Below are positions 45,237 to 54,318 of a stretch of 64,000 nt of DNA, one piece after another. Position numbers and translations under genes: made by a program. Position 1 is the stretch's first letter. Each line of letters opens with the position of its first letter. Location of the stretch: the NCBI RefSeq assembly GCF_024756235.1, contig NZ_JANUGY010000007.1, positions 416,194 through 480,193 of the forward strand, given 5' to 3'. The stretch comes from Massilia kyonggiensis. GTDB taxonomy: Bacteria; Pseudomonadota; Gammaproteobacteria; Burkholderiales; Burkholderiaceae_D. The notes beneath the pieces were generated by a model. The model was not told the DNA's origin, searched no databases, and worked only from the letters and a program-made list of their open reading frames with translations.

Positions 45237-45626
45237 TTACTCGCAGTCTGGCAGCATCGTGCCGACTTGCATCTCCGGGTCCGGAAGATAATAGAACGAG
45301 CTGGTTCCGTCGCCGTTGTGTGTAGAGAAGGACACGGTAAAGCCCCACACGCCGAGACTCTTGCCGACCGTGACCGTCGAGTTCGCCTTGAGGTTAACAC
45401 GGTTGCCTTCGGTGAAGGGGGAGCTGCCGTGGCAGCGGCTGGCCATCTGTCCGCAGATCAGTACGCACTCGGCGATGTCGCTGGGACCGTCGAACTGAAA
45501 GGAGACCTTGTCCCCGGGCTGAACCTGGAACTGATCTCCGTCCTCGTGCTGGACGCCGTCCAGGCTCCATGTGGCGAGGGTCTGGCCCGGAACGTAAGTA
45601 ACGACGAGTTGATGGGTTTGCGACAT
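45237..45626 (-). CDS. Hypothetical protein in the kinase cluster
   Basis: 129 residues, not recognised. It has no signal peptide or membrane segment and is rich in short beta strands (HQLVVTYVPG, DKVSFQFDGPSD, LGVWGFTVSFS), with four cysteines at ECVLICGQ, RCHG and the C-terminal PDCE. GAAAGGAGCATC precedes the ATG. It lies just downstream of the Ser/Thr kinase gene on the same strand and may be a substrate or partner; this is only positional inference. Confidence 0.7.
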   Translation of the reverse strand: MSQTHQLVVTYVPGQTLATWSLDGVQHEDGDQFQVQPGDKVSFQFDGPSDIAECVLICGQMASRCHGSSPFTEGNRVNLKANSTVTVGKSLGVWGFTVSFSTHNGDGTSSFYYLPDPEMQVGTMLPDCE

Positions 45627-45671
45627 GATGCTCCTTTCGGTTGAACGGCAGTCGGTTGGGATCTCAATTGT

Positions 45672-47870
45672 TCAGTCGGTTCGATATCCTGGATCGCGGC
45701 GCAGCGCCACCAAGTCTGGTTCGGCTTCCACGTACTTGACCGGATAGCCCAGCCGCAGCGCGGTGGCAATCGCCGTGAGCGCGGGCTTGCGGTCGCCGAG
45801 TACCTCGAGAGCGAGCCCGGCGCGGAAATGGACGTCGGCATTGCGGGGCGCCAGTGCCATGGCCCGCGTAATCAATGTGTGCGCCTCGTCCTTGTGCCCC
45901 GACCTTGCTGCGTACAGGCCCATACGCGAGACGAGCACTACATCGTCGGGGGCTCGTGCGAGCCGGTCGGCCAGAAGGCGCCGTGCTTTGTCGTAGGCAT
46001 CGCGCGCCTCTTCGCCGCGCCCCGGGATCCACAGCAATGTATCGGCAAGATTGGCCCAGTTAAGATAGACGCCCGGTGCGCCGCGCGTGGGAGAGACCGC
46101 GTTTCTGAAGGCGTCGGCCGCACCGACGTAGTCGCCGCGCAAGAACAGGATATTGCCGAGGTTTCCGTACAGCTTGGCGCTGGGGCGGACTTGCAAGCCT
46201 TGTTGCAGCACGCGCAGTGCTTCGTCTGGGCGGTTCTCCCGCATCAGAACCGCGCTCAGATTGGCATAGGCGGTGACTGCGTCCGGTTGCAACGCAATAC
46301 TGTGGCGAAAAGCCTGTTCCGCGGCGCTATCCTCGGATTGTTCGTAGTGCACGGCGCCGAGCGCATCGGCGAAGACCCGTTCGCGAGGAAACCGTTGCAT
46401 CGCTTGGGCAATGTTCGCGCGTGCTTCCGCGTAACGCCGTGCGTGGCGGAGCGCTTCGACCTTGCCGTACCACGCAAAAAAATTCGTCGGGTCGAGGTGC
46501 AGTGCACGCTCATAGGCGGCGAGCGCATCGTCGTGCCGGGCCTGAAAATCGCGAACCCAGCCTTGAGCGATATAACCTAGCGCCAACTGATTGTTGAGAT
46601 TCAACGCCTGCTGCGCCCCTGCATCGGCCTTTCGCAACCATGTGCCGTCCTCGCGATCGCTACCGTAACGGAACGCATGGACAAGCGATATGCCAGCGAC
46701 GGCCGCAGCGTTGTCCGGGCTACGCTTCAGTACGCGGTTGAAATGGGATTCCGCGTTTTCAAGGCTGCCAGGAAGGTCGAATATTTTGAGGGCAGCCAAC
46801 GCTTGTTCCATCTCGATTGCTTCCGAATACGGTGCAAGAGCTTGGGTGAGCGCGTCAAACCGGGGCGCGGCCTGCCACCACAACCCACCCACCAGCGCGG
46901 CGCCCAGGAGAGCGACCGCGCCAATGACTTTGCTCCGGCGTCCGACGGTACGCGGCGGCGGAGCGGTGGTCGTACCGCGCCGGTCGTTCGTGGCGGGCCC
47001 GCTGGTGAGTTTGGCCAGCCGGCGCACGGCTTCATCCATGGCCTGTATGCGCTGCTCGGGCGACCGCACCGTCATCGCACGTATCAGCGCGATCAGCGGC
47101 GTTCCTAGATTCTCCGGATAGTCCCACCCATCTGACGACGTTTGGACGAGCGCCGCGGCCAGCGCGAGTCCATGCAGGGTCGCGAACGGCCGCTTGCCGC
47201 AGACGAGTTCGTACAGGATCACGCCGAGCGCGTAGACGTCCGCGCGCGGATCGGGCGTCGCACCCTGTAGGCGCTCGGGTGCCATGTAGGCGATCGTCCC
47301 CTGCGGATCGGTTTGGCCCGTCGCCGCGACTTCGCCTAGCGAGACGGTCTCGGTGGCGAGCGCATCCTGGCGCAGCGCAAGGCCGAAGTCCAGGATGCGC
47401 ACGCGTCCGTCCGGTTCCACCATGAGGTTCGAGGGCTTGATATCGCCATGCACGAGACCGGACGCATGCGCGTCGCGCATCGCTTCGGCGACTTGGCTGA
47501 CCCAATCGAGTGCAGTCGCAAGCGAGATCGCTTCATCCTGCAGAATCTGTTTCAGCGTGCGGCCATGCACCAGTTCCATGACGATGAACTGATTGTTACC
47601 GTCGTCTTCGATGGCGTGGACCTTGACGAAAGCCGCATGGCGCAGCGACGCCGCGAGGCGTGCTTCGCGCACGAGATTCGCATTTGGCGTCCCGCCTTGC
47701 CGAATAGTCTTGATTGCGACGCTGCGGTGCAGGCGAATATCCCACGCCTCGTAGACTTCGCCGAATCCGCCTTCGCCGAGACGGGCGCGCAGTTCGTAGT
47801 GTTCGGGGCGACCGGGGCCGGGAACGGAGTCGCTCAGGCTGGTCGTATCAGGAAGTGTGGAAGCTGCCAT
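45672..47870 (-). CDS. Membrane Ser/Thr protein kinase with TPR domain
   Basis: 732 residues from the ATG at 47870. The kinase domain (about 25-290) has LGEGGFGEVYEAW, VAIKTI, the catalytic loop HGDIKPSNLM (glycine instead of the usual arginine, a non-RD type), DFGLA and GTIAYMAPERL. A transmembrane helix near 310-335 (VIGAVALLGAALVGGLWW) is followed by tetratricopeptide repeats to the C-terminus, predicted to be periplasmic. It probably phosphorylates cytosolic targets, perhaps the FHA activator nearby. Codon use is less GC-rich than in the flanking genes. Confidence 0.88.
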   Translation of the reverse strand: MAASTLPDTTSLSDSVPGPGRPEHYELRARLGEGGFGEVYEAWDIRLHRSVAIKTIRQGGTPNANLVREARLAASLRHAAFVKVHAIEDDGNNQFIVMELVHGRTLKQILQDEAISLATALDWVSQVAEAMRDAHASGLVHGDIKPSNLMVEPDGRVRILDFGLALRQDALATETVSLGEVAATGQTDPQGTIAYMAPERLQGATPDPRADVYALGVILYELVCGKRPFATLHGLALAAALVQTSSDGWDYPENLGTPLIALIRAMTVRSPEQRIQAMDEAVRRLAKLTSGPATNDRRGTTTAPPPRTVGRRSKVIGAVALLGAALVGGLWWQAAPRFDALTQALAPYSEAIEMEQALAALKIFDLPGSLENAESHFNRVLKRSPDNAAAVAGISLVHAFRYGSDREDGTWLRKADAGAQQALNLNNQLALGYIAQGWVRDFQARHDDALAAYERALHLDPTNFFAWYGKVEALRHARRYAEARANIAQAMQRFPRERVFADALGAVHYEQSEDSAAEQAFRHSIALQPDAVTAYANLSAVLMRENRPDEALRVLQQGLQVRPSAKLYGNLGNILFLRGDYVGAADAFRNAVSPTRGAPGVYLNWANLADTLLWIPGRGEEARDAYDKARRLLADRLARAPDDVVLVSRMGLYAARSGHKDEAHTLITRAMALAPRNADVHFRAGLALEVLGDRKPALTAIATALRLGYPVKYVEAEPDLVALRRDPGYRTD

Positions 47871-48054
47871 GACCGCAAAAATGTGATGTCTGGAAACATT
47901 ATAGCGGTAAGCAACTCTTTGGAAGCGATTTTGCGATTCGTACTGCAACCAATTTTGAGAACTTCCCGACCGTCGGCGACGGCATCTTTAAGACGCCGCC
48001 GTGCCGTCGGTCGAGGAGGGATACGCTACCTGACCGATAAACGATGCCCGTAAA

Positions 48055-48255
48055 TTAGGAAGCGTCCGCCTGCTCGTCGCTTAACACAGGTTCGGCGACC
48101 GTGGCGTCGACCGAATTAGCCGACTGGGGGGCAACGATCGGGGGTGTCGAGCCCACGTCCGGTTCCGGCAGCGCCAAAGCGGTACCGCCGGCACCCAAAC
48201 CAAGCACGCCAGCGAACAACGCCAGCCCCACGCTGATTTTCTTGTTTTGCATCAT
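48055..48255 (-). CDS. Small exported protein of unknown function
   Basis: 66 residues: a signal peptide (KKISVGLALFAGVLGLGAGG, cleavage near TALA) and a short acidic, Pro/Val-rich mature part. The ATG at 48255 was chosen because AAGAGGA is six bases upstream; an ATG at 48261 is too close to it. No homologue was recognised. Confidence 0.6.
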   Translation of the reverse strand: MMQNKKISVGLALFAGVLGLGAGGTALALPEPDVGSTPPIVAPQSANSVDATVAEPVLSDEQADAS

Positions 48256-48406
48256 TTGCATTCCTCTTAGCAGGTAGAACACGTCGTCATGGCATTCTAA
48301 ACGTTAAATTGCCGTGCGGAAATTGTACAACAGATAATGAACGCAATGTAAAAAAGACTTGTCGATGCATACACAGATGTGCCGGCCGCGCTTCCGGGTG
48401 GTAACC

Positions 48407-50275
48407 TCACCCCCGCGGCGCCCGCTCCGGCGCCACGAACGCGAGCGCTTCCTCGAACGACCGCAGCACGATGTCGACATGCTCCTCGACTGTCGGCTGC
48501 GGCACGGTCGACTGGTCGAACGGCAGCTTGACGGTGGCCAGCAGCGCGTCGGGAAGATGGGTACGCAGCTCCGTGACGGCGTTCAGCCAGTCGCCGAGGC
48601 GGTCTTCGACGGGGTAGGGCAGGATCACGGTCGAGATCAGCTCCGCTTTTTCCGGACCGGGCCGGTCGGCCGAGCCCAGCAGTGTGCTGCGCGCATCGAT
48701 GTTCGCGTCCCGCAGCGCCGACACGAGCAGCTCGGCGAGCAGCTCGTCCCGCTCCACCGCGAGGGCGGCGCACAGCACGACGGAGTGCGCCGGCACGTCC
48801 AGCGAGCCCTGCCAGCGGCCCTGGCGGGTCTCGCGCATCTGGCGCAGGTAGGCGCCCAGGTTGGCGTCGAGCAGCGACACGTCGCGCCGGCGCCGCGTGC
48901 GCGCGGGCGTACGGCCTTCCGGATTCAGGGTCGCGGCCACGCGGCCCATGGCGGCGCGCATGGTTTCCACCTGGCCCGCGTCGATGCGGCCCGCGCGCAT
49001 GTCGGCGCCGGCCAGGGCGAGGCCCGGCAGCAGTACCTTGTCGCAATAGCGCGCGAAGCTGGCGCGGCGCAGGTAGGCGTGGGCGTCGCGCACGATCGTG
49101 TCGCTGTCGGCCGTCAGCAGGCGTTGATAGAGGCGCTGGGCGCCCGAGACGTTGGGCGCGTCGCCGAGCAGGATCGTCACCGGTTCCAGCCCGCGCACGT
49201 GGCGCCCCGCCACGACGAAGCACAGGGTCAGCGGTGTCGACAGCAGGAGGCCCACCGGTCCCCACATCGCGCCCCAGAACACGGCCGAGACGATCACGGC
49301 GAGCGGGGACAGGCCGGAGCTGTGGCCATAGACCTTCGGTTCGACGACGTTCGCGACGAACAGTTCCAGCGCGACGAACAGCGCGATGCAGGACAGGGCC
49401 AGTTGCCAGCCCGGGTCGATGGCGGCGACGAACACGGCGATCACGGCGCCCGCGGCCATCACGCCCAGGTAAGGCACGAAGCGCAGCATGCCCGACAGCG
49501 CGCCCCACAGGCCCGCGTGCGGCACGCCCGCGAGCCACAGCAACAGGCCGATCAGGGTGCCGAACGTCAGGTTGACGATGAATTGCGACAGGAAGAAGCG
49601 CGACACGCCCTGGGCCGCGTCGCCCAGCGTGCGGATCGTGCGGTTGATTTCCGTCTGGCCCGCGAGCCGGATGAGGCGGTCGCGCAGCGATTCGTGTTCG
49701 AGCGAGATGAAGACGAGCAGCACGAGCACGAGGCCCGCCTCGCCCAGCGGGCCCCATGCCATGGCGAACAGGCGCGCGAGGGAGTCGCGCGTCGTCAGGC
49801 GCGGCTGGCGGATCTCGACGGGCAGCGGCTGCGTGGGGCTGACGGTCACCGTGCTCATGCCGCGCCGGCTGCTGACGGTGCCGCTCTGCTGCGCCTGCGG
49901 CTGCACGGCGCTGATCTCGGCCTCGATGCGGGCGAACGGCCGCTCCGTCAGTTCGCGCACGGCCGCGACCTTGGTGCGGATCGCGGCGCGGTATTTCGGC
50001 AGGTCGCCCGTGACGGCGACGAGCTGGAACGCGAGGACGATGCCGAGGCCCACCACGCACGTGCCCACCATCAGCACGGACAACATGGTCGCGGGCATCT
50101 GGCCCAGGCCGATGCGCCGCAGGGTGCGGATCAGCGGCGCGATGACGAGGCTGAGAATGACCGCCAGCGCGAGCGGTTCGAGGACGTCGCGCCCGAAATA
50201 CAGCAGACCGAGCACGCAGCAGGCGGTGACGATCGAGCTGGAAGTCAGGTGCTTGAACAGAGTGGATTCGCGCAT
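48407..50275 (-). CDS. AI-2E family transporter-like membrane protein
   Basis: 622 residues. The N-terminal 350 residues hold about eight membrane helices with the family pattern: paired N-terminal helices (VLEPLALAVILSLVIAPLIR), then FFLSQFIVNLTFGTLIGLLL, LRFVPYLGVMAAGAVIAVFV, VVEPKVYGHSSGLSPLAVIV and WGPVGLLLSTPLTLCFVVAG. A cytosolic extension of about 250 residues follows, longer than in typical members. The substrate is unknown; the family includes TqsA and Na+/H+ antiporters. Confidence 0.86.
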   Translation of the reverse strand: MRESTLFKHLTSSSIVTACCVLGLLYFGRDVLEPLALAVILSLVIAPLIRTLRRIGLGQMPATMLSVLMVGTCVVGLGIVLAFQLVAVTGDLPKYRAAIRTKVAAVRELTERPFARIEAEISAVQPQAQQSGTVSSRRGMSTVTVSPTQPLPVEIRQPRLTTRDSLARLFAMAWGPLGEAGLVLVLLVFISLEHESLRDRLIRLAGQTEINRTIRTLGDAAQGVSRFFLSQFIVNLTFGTLIGLLLWLAGVPHAGLWGALSGMLRFVPYLGVMAAGAVIAVFVAAIDPGWQLALSCIALFVALELFVANVVEPKVYGHSSGLSPLAVIVSAVFWGAMWGPVGLLLSTPLTLCFVVAGRHVRGLEPVTILLGDAPNVSGAQRLYQRLLTADSDTIVRDAHAYLRRASFARYCDKVLLPGLALAGADMRAGRIDAGQVETMRAAMGRVAATLNPEGRTPARTRRRRDVSLLDANLGAYLRQMRETRQGRWQGSLDVPAHSVVLCAALAVERDELLAELLVSALRDANIDARSTLLGSADRPGPEKAELISTVILPYPVEDRLGDWLNAVTELRTHLPDALLATVKLPFDQSTVPQPTVEEHVDIVLRSFEEALAFVAPERAPRG

Positions 50276-50408
50276 TCGCGGCCGGCTGCGGGGATGGCGG
50301 TCATCCCGTAAAGGTAAAACCGCCAATGTAGCAAAAAACGTGGCCGGCAATCAAATTTCTATGAAGAAATTCTTAAGGAGGACGCAGCGCGGTCCCGGTC
50401 GAGCGTAG

Positions 50409-51071
50409 TCAGCGCTTGTCCAGCCGGCGCGCGAACCGGGTTCCCGTCAGCTGGATCACCTGCACGAGCGCGACGAGGACGGCGACGGTGAACACCATGA
50501 GGTCCGTGTCGAAGCGGTAGTAGCCGTAGCGGACGACGAGAGCGCCGATGCCGCCGCCGCCCACGACGCCCGCGACCGCGGCGTACGAGAGAAAACCGAT
50601 GGCGAGGACGGTCAGCGCCAGCACGAGCCCGGAGCGGGCTTCCACGAGCAGCACGCGCGTGACGATCTGCAGATCGGACGCGCCCATCGCCTGCGCCGCC
50701 TCGATCACGCCGCGCGGCACGTCGCGCAGCGTCTGTTCGACGAGGCGTGCGAAATACGGTACGGCCGCGACGGACAGCGGCACGGACGCGGCCAGCGGCC
50801 CGATCGAGGTGCCGACGATCAGCCGCGTGAGCGGCACGAGCGCGACGAGCAGGATGATGAACGGGAACGAGCGGATCGTGTTCACGGTCCACCCGAGCAG
50901 CAGCGCCAGCGGGCGGTTCTGCAGCGCCTGGCCGTCGCCGACGAGGAACAGCAGGATGCCGAGCGGGCCGCCGAACAGCACGGCGGAGGTGACGCCCATG
51001 CCCAGCATGGCGAGCGTCTGGCCCAGCGCGACGGCGAGGTCGGGCAGCAGGTCGATGAGCGGATCAGGCAT
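50409..51071 (-). CDS. MetI-like ABC transporter permease
   Basis: 220 residues with five or six membrane helices and the EAA-type loop EAAQAMGASDLQIVTRVLL near residue 140, which contacts the ATPase. Length and sequence match the methionine-uptake MetI permeases. The start overlaps the ATPase gene by eight bases. No MetQ-type binding protein lies beside it. Confidence 0.8.
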   Translation of the reverse strand: MPDPLIDLLPDLAVALGQTLAMLGMGVTSAVLFGGPLGILLFLVGDGQALQNRPLALLLGWTVNTIRSFPFIILLVALVPLTRLIVGTSIGPLAASVPLSVAAVPYFARLVEQTLRDVPRGVIEAAQAMGASDLQIVTRVLLVEARSGLVLALTVLAIGFLSYAAVAGVVGGGGIGALVVRYGYYRFDTDLMVFTVAVLVALVQVIQLTGTRFARRLDKR

Positions 51072-51837
51072 GGAGGACTCCGGGGCGGTAAAGGGCACCG
51101 GCTTCGGTGCCGTAGAACGCGAGCTCGCGGCCGAGGGCCGTGAGGCGGGGGGCGGTCGTGTCGGCGGGGACGAAGGTCTCGGCGACGGCGCCGTTTTCCA
51201 GCACGGCCACGCGGTTGCACAGCGCGCCCAGCGCCGGCAGATCGTGGCTGACGATGACGATCGTGACGCCGAGATCCGCGTTCGCGCTGCGCAGGATGTC
51301 GAGCAGCGCGCGTGTCGTCCCGGCGTCGAAGGCGGATGCCGGCCCGTCGCACAGCAGGACCTCGGGCTGGCTCGCGAGCGCGCGCGCGAGCGCGACCCGC
51401 TGCTTCTGGCCGTCGGACAGGCGCGCCGGATGGTCGTCGGCCCGCGACGCGAGGCCGACCCGCTCCAGGCACTCCAGCACGCGGCGGCGCAGGCGCGGCG
51501 GGTTCAGCATGCCGTGCAGGCGCAGCGGGAACGCGACGTTGTCGAACACGGTCAGGTTCTGCAGCAGGTTGGGGTGCTGGAAGAGCATGCCGATGTTCTG
51601 GCGCGCGGCGCGCAGGTCGCGTTTCGATAATCGGGTGAGGTCGCGGCCGGCGACGATGACGGACCCGCTGTCCGGCGTCTCCAGCAGGTTGATCGTGCGG
51701 AGCAGGGTCGACTTGCCGGCGCCGCTGTGGCCGGCGATCCCGAAGATGTCGCCGCGCTCCACGTGCAGCGACACGTCCCGCAGCACGGGTCCGGGACCGG
51801 ACGATGTGGTCACGTGCTCGATGCGGATGATGCTCAT
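51064..51837 (-). CDS. MetN-like ABC ATPase with altered catalytic motifs
   Basis: 257 residues. Walker A is intact (GHSGAGKST, 36-44), as are the Q-loop (LFQHPNLLQ) and the switch histidine (IVSHD). The signature reads LSDGQ instead of LSGGQ. The Walker B end reads LLCDGPASAFD: the glutamate that normally follows D164 and acts as the catalytic base is G165. It also lacks the C-terminal regulatory domain usual in MetN (about 340 residues). It may hydrolyse ATP poorly or be decaying. Confidence 0.78.
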   Translation of the reverse strand: MSIIRIEHVTTSSGPGPVLRDVSLHVERGDIFGIAGHSGAGKSTLLRTINLLETPDSGSVIVAGRDLTRLSKRDLRAARQNIGMLFQHPNLLQNLTVFDNVAFPLRLHGMLNPPRLRRRVLECLERVGLASRADDHPARLSDGQKQRVALARALASQPEVLLCDGPASAFDAGTTRALLDILRSANADLGVTIVIVSHDLPALGALCNRVAVLENGAVAETFVPADTTAPRLTALGRELAFYGTEAGALYRPGVLHA

Positions 51838-51848
51838 GGCGCGCTCCG

Positions 51849-52877
51849 TCACGCGTACGCGGCCGATACCGGCAGCGTGCCGTCGAGGGCGTGGCGGCCG
51901 ATCTCGATGGCGGCGTTGTATGCGACGGTCTTCGCTTCGGCGACGACCACGGCGACTTCGCCCCGTTCGCGTCGCGTCAGGTCGGGACCGCGCGCAAAGG
52001 CGTCGTCCAGCCTGGACGCGGCGGCGCCGGCGGCGTCGCGGCTGGCCGCGTGCCACCGCTGCGCTTCGCCGCGCAGGTGCCCGCGGGCCGCGTCCGGCGC
52101 GCCTTCCGCCAGGCCGAGGTACACGTTCGTGACGAGCAGTTGCGCAACCTGGGCACGCAACGCGGCCCGGGGCGTGGGCGCCCGCCCGGCCGGCTGCAGC
52201 ACGTCGTCTTCCGTGAGCCGGACGTTCGTGAACGAGACGGTGCCGCTGTCGGTCCGGCGCAGGCCGAACGCGTCACGGTCGGCATGGACGGACACGCCAT
52301 CCCGCTGCGTGGCCAGCACGGCGACGAGCGAGCCGTGTGCGAGCGGATCCCAGGCGCACACGGTGAGCCAGTCCGACCCGACCGAGCCGGACGCGAACTC
52401 CTTGACGCCGTCCAGCATGTAGCCGCCCGCAGTCGGCCTGGCGACGAGGCGCTTGTCCAGCGGGTTCATGGCGTCGCCCCAGAACACGTCGTGCTCGATC
52501 GTCTCGAAGAGCAGGCGGCGTTGCTGGCGCGCGTTGCCGGCCAGGCGGATGCCGGCGATCTGCACGTGGTGGAGCCCGAGGAGGTGGGCGAGGGCGCAGT
52601 CGGCGCGCGCGACGATGCGTACCACGTCGCCGATCGTCTTCCAGCTGGCGCCCAGGCCGCCGTACTCGCGCGGCACGGACAGGGCCAGCAGGCCGGAGGC
52701 GCGGATCCACTGCCGCTCGCGTGCCGCGTGGCCGCCGGGATGGCCGCGCCCGGCGGCGGCGGTCAGCCGCGCGGCCAGGTCGTGGGCGGCGGCGATGGGG
52801 TCGAACGGGTCGGGGGCCGGCGCCTGGTGGGCGGGGCCGTCCGACGATGCGGGGACTGGGTGCAGTGCCAGATGCAT
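51849..52877 (-). CDS. Acyl-CoA dehydrogenase-fold flavin oxidoreductase (SfnB/DszC-like), C-terminally short
   Basis: 342 residues. It starts as a full acyl-CoA dehydrogenase-like protein (SVPREYGGLGASWKTIGDVV near residue 70, GVKEFASGSVGSDWLTVCAW near 165). It stops after the first C-terminal helices, about 50-60 residues before the usual end, with no continuation in other frames. Relatives such as SfnB and DszC work with FMNH2 in organosulfur use and often sit beside Met-type ABC transporters, as here. It is probably a partial gene. Confidence 0.7.
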   Translation of the reverse strand: MHLALHPVPASSDGPAHQAPAPDPFDPIAAAHDLAARLTAAAGRGHPGGHAARERQWIRASGLLALSVPREYGGLGASWKTIGDVVRIVARADCALAHLLGLHHVQIAGIRLAGNARQQRRLLFETIEHDVFWGDAMNPLDKRLVARPTAGGYMLDGVKEFASGSVGSDWLTVCAWDPLAHGSLVAVLATQRDGVSVHADRDAFGLRRTDSGTVSFTNVRLTEDDVLQPAGRAPTPRAALRAQVAQLLVTNVYLGLAEGAPDAARGHLRGEAQRWHAASRDAAGAAASRLDDAFARGPDLTRRERGEVAVVVAEAKTVAYNAAIEIGRHALDGTLPVSAAYA

Positions 52878-53004
52878 GGTCGATATCCTTCAGCAAAGTC
52901 GGCCCAGTATTGCAAACGGCAGACCCGGCGTGAACGAAGATATTCGCCGTTCGATATGTGTCGAACGTTAAAACGAAAAGCGACTATGTATCTGACGGTT
53001 CGCG

Positions 53005-53631
53005 TCAGCGCGACACGATCAGGCGCAGGCCGAGGGCGATGAAGATGGTGCCGGCGATGCGGTCGAGCCACTGTCCGGCCTTGGGACGGCGCGCCAGCCA
53101 CTGGCCGATGGCGCCGGAAAAGAAGCCGAGCAGGCCGAACAGCACGACGGCCTGCAGCGTGAACGTGAGGCCCAGCAGCGCCGTCTGCAGGTTGGCGTCG
53201 CCCCGCTGCGCAACGACGAACTGGGGCAGGAACGACAGGAAGAACAGGGCAACCTTCGGATTGATGGCGTTGGCGACGAGGCCCTTGATGAACAGCGCGC
53301 GGGCCGGATCGGCGGCGGCGTGCGCGGTGTTGACGCGGGCGCCGCCCCGGCTGCGGATGGCGTGCCAGCCCATCCACGCGAGATACAGGCCGCCGCATAC
53401 CTTGAGCGTCGTGAACGCGAGCGGCGACGCGGCGATGAGGGCGGAGACGCCCACGACGGCCAGCAGCGTGTGCGACAGGCACCCGAACGCGCATCCGAGC
53501 CCGAACGCGATGCCGCGCACGCGGCCCTTGGCCACGCCCACGCTCAATACCATCATGTTGTCCGGCCCTGGCGACAGCGTGAGCAGGATGGCGGCGGCGA
53601 GAAAGGCGAAGAACTGGTCGGGTGTCAGCAT
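53005..53631 (-). CDS. LysE family amino acid exporter
   Basis: 208 residues with six membrane helices and the family signature SPGPDNMMVLSVGVAKGRVRG near residue 20. GLVANAINPKVALFFLSFLP is another hallmark. It exports an amino acid or a related compound; the substrate is unknown. The start ATG at 53631 matches the conserved LTPDQFFAF opening. Confidence 0.86.
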   Translation of the reverse strand: MLTPDQFFAFLAAAILLTLSPGPDNMMVLSVGVAKGRVRGIAFGLGCAFGCLSHTLLAVVGVSALIAASPLAFTTLKVCGGLYLAWMGWHAIRSRGGARVNTAHAAADPARALFIKGLVANAINPKVALFFLSFLPQFVVAQRGDANLQTALLGLTFTLQAVVLFGLLGFFSGAIGQWLARRPKAGQWLDRIAGTIFIALGLRLIVSR

Positions 53632-53998
53632 GGGCGGTCCTGGACGAAAAGGAAATGTTACCGTGGACCGATGCAATTCGCCAGCCCACTGAAATAATTC
53701 GTGATCGGTTTCCAGGTTTTAAATTGTGAAAAGACGCGATAAGGGGTGATTTTCATGAGCCATGAATTATTTATGTAACACGCATGATGTCGAGTAGCGG
53801 CGATTAAAAACGGTGGCTGATTTCATTATGACTGTTAACGGATTTAACGTTGTCGATGCCCGTACAGGCGAATAGGATAGGCATCGCCTGAACGAGCGGC
53901 AAGCCTGGTTTGCAGGCTTCTTTTTCGATGGCGGGGGAGTGCTTTTTTATTCTTCGCGTTCATCGAATTCACGTTAACTATTTTAGGGATTTAAACAT
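53632..53998. other. A/T-rich gene-free stretch with hairpins
   Basis: This 367-bp stretch is clearly lower in GC than its surroundings and has no convincing gene. CGATGCC (53854-53860) can pair with GGCATCG (53880-53886), while CAGGCG (53865-53870) can pair instead with CGCCTG (53885-53890). The two stems exclude each other. A terminator follows at 53901. This may be a small RNA or a regulatory leader before the Cys-rich protein gene. Confidence 0.45.
53901..53925 (+). terminator. Intrinsic terminator with no gene upstream on its strand
   Basis: AAGCCTG (53901-53907), loop GTTTG, CAGGCTT (53913-53919), then CTTTTT. It lies 73 bp before the Cys-rich gene, so it would end a short rightward transcript or attenuate that gene. 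Confidence 0.7.
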
Positions 53999-54295
53999 AT
54001 GAAAATTTCTTCCAAGATGTTCAAATACCTCGCCATTGCCGGCGCCATCGTCATGTCGGCCGCGTACGCCGACGACAGGCAAACCATGTGCAGCCAAACC
54101 TGCTCGCAGGCTGCGTATAGCGCATCGGAATCGGCCAAACAATCGATCGCCCAGCAGATGTATCAAAGCTGCAGCCAGATTTCGGATTCGGCGGGTCAAT
54201 CGCAGTGCTACGCCGCCATTCCGACCACGGTGAATCAACAGGGCCAACAGGTCTATTCCTCGGTCTACAATTCGTGCATGGGCGCGTGCATGTAA
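53999..54295 (+). CDS. Small secreted Cys-rich protein
   Basis: 98 residues. The signal peptide (MFKYLAIAGAIVMSAAYA) is followed by a Ser/Gln-rich chain with six cysteines spaced as CSQTC, SCSQ, QCYA and SCMGAC, perhaps three disulfides or a metal site. AGGGA lies 11 bases before the ATG. It is lower in GC than the neighbours, like the leader before it. No family was recognised. Confidence 0.72.
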   Translation: MKISSKMFKYLAIAGAIVMSAAYADDRQTMCSQTCSQAAYSASESAKQSIAQQMYQSCSQISDSAGQSQCYAAIPTTVNQQGQQVYSSVYNSCMGACM

Positions 54296-54318
54296 TCATC
54301 GATCCTGGGCTGGCCGCG

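Noticed and set aside
53854..53925. A cyclic-di-GMP (GEMM) riboswitch
   Set aside because: The conserved GEMM core sequences are absent; only the general stem-terminator layout is shared.
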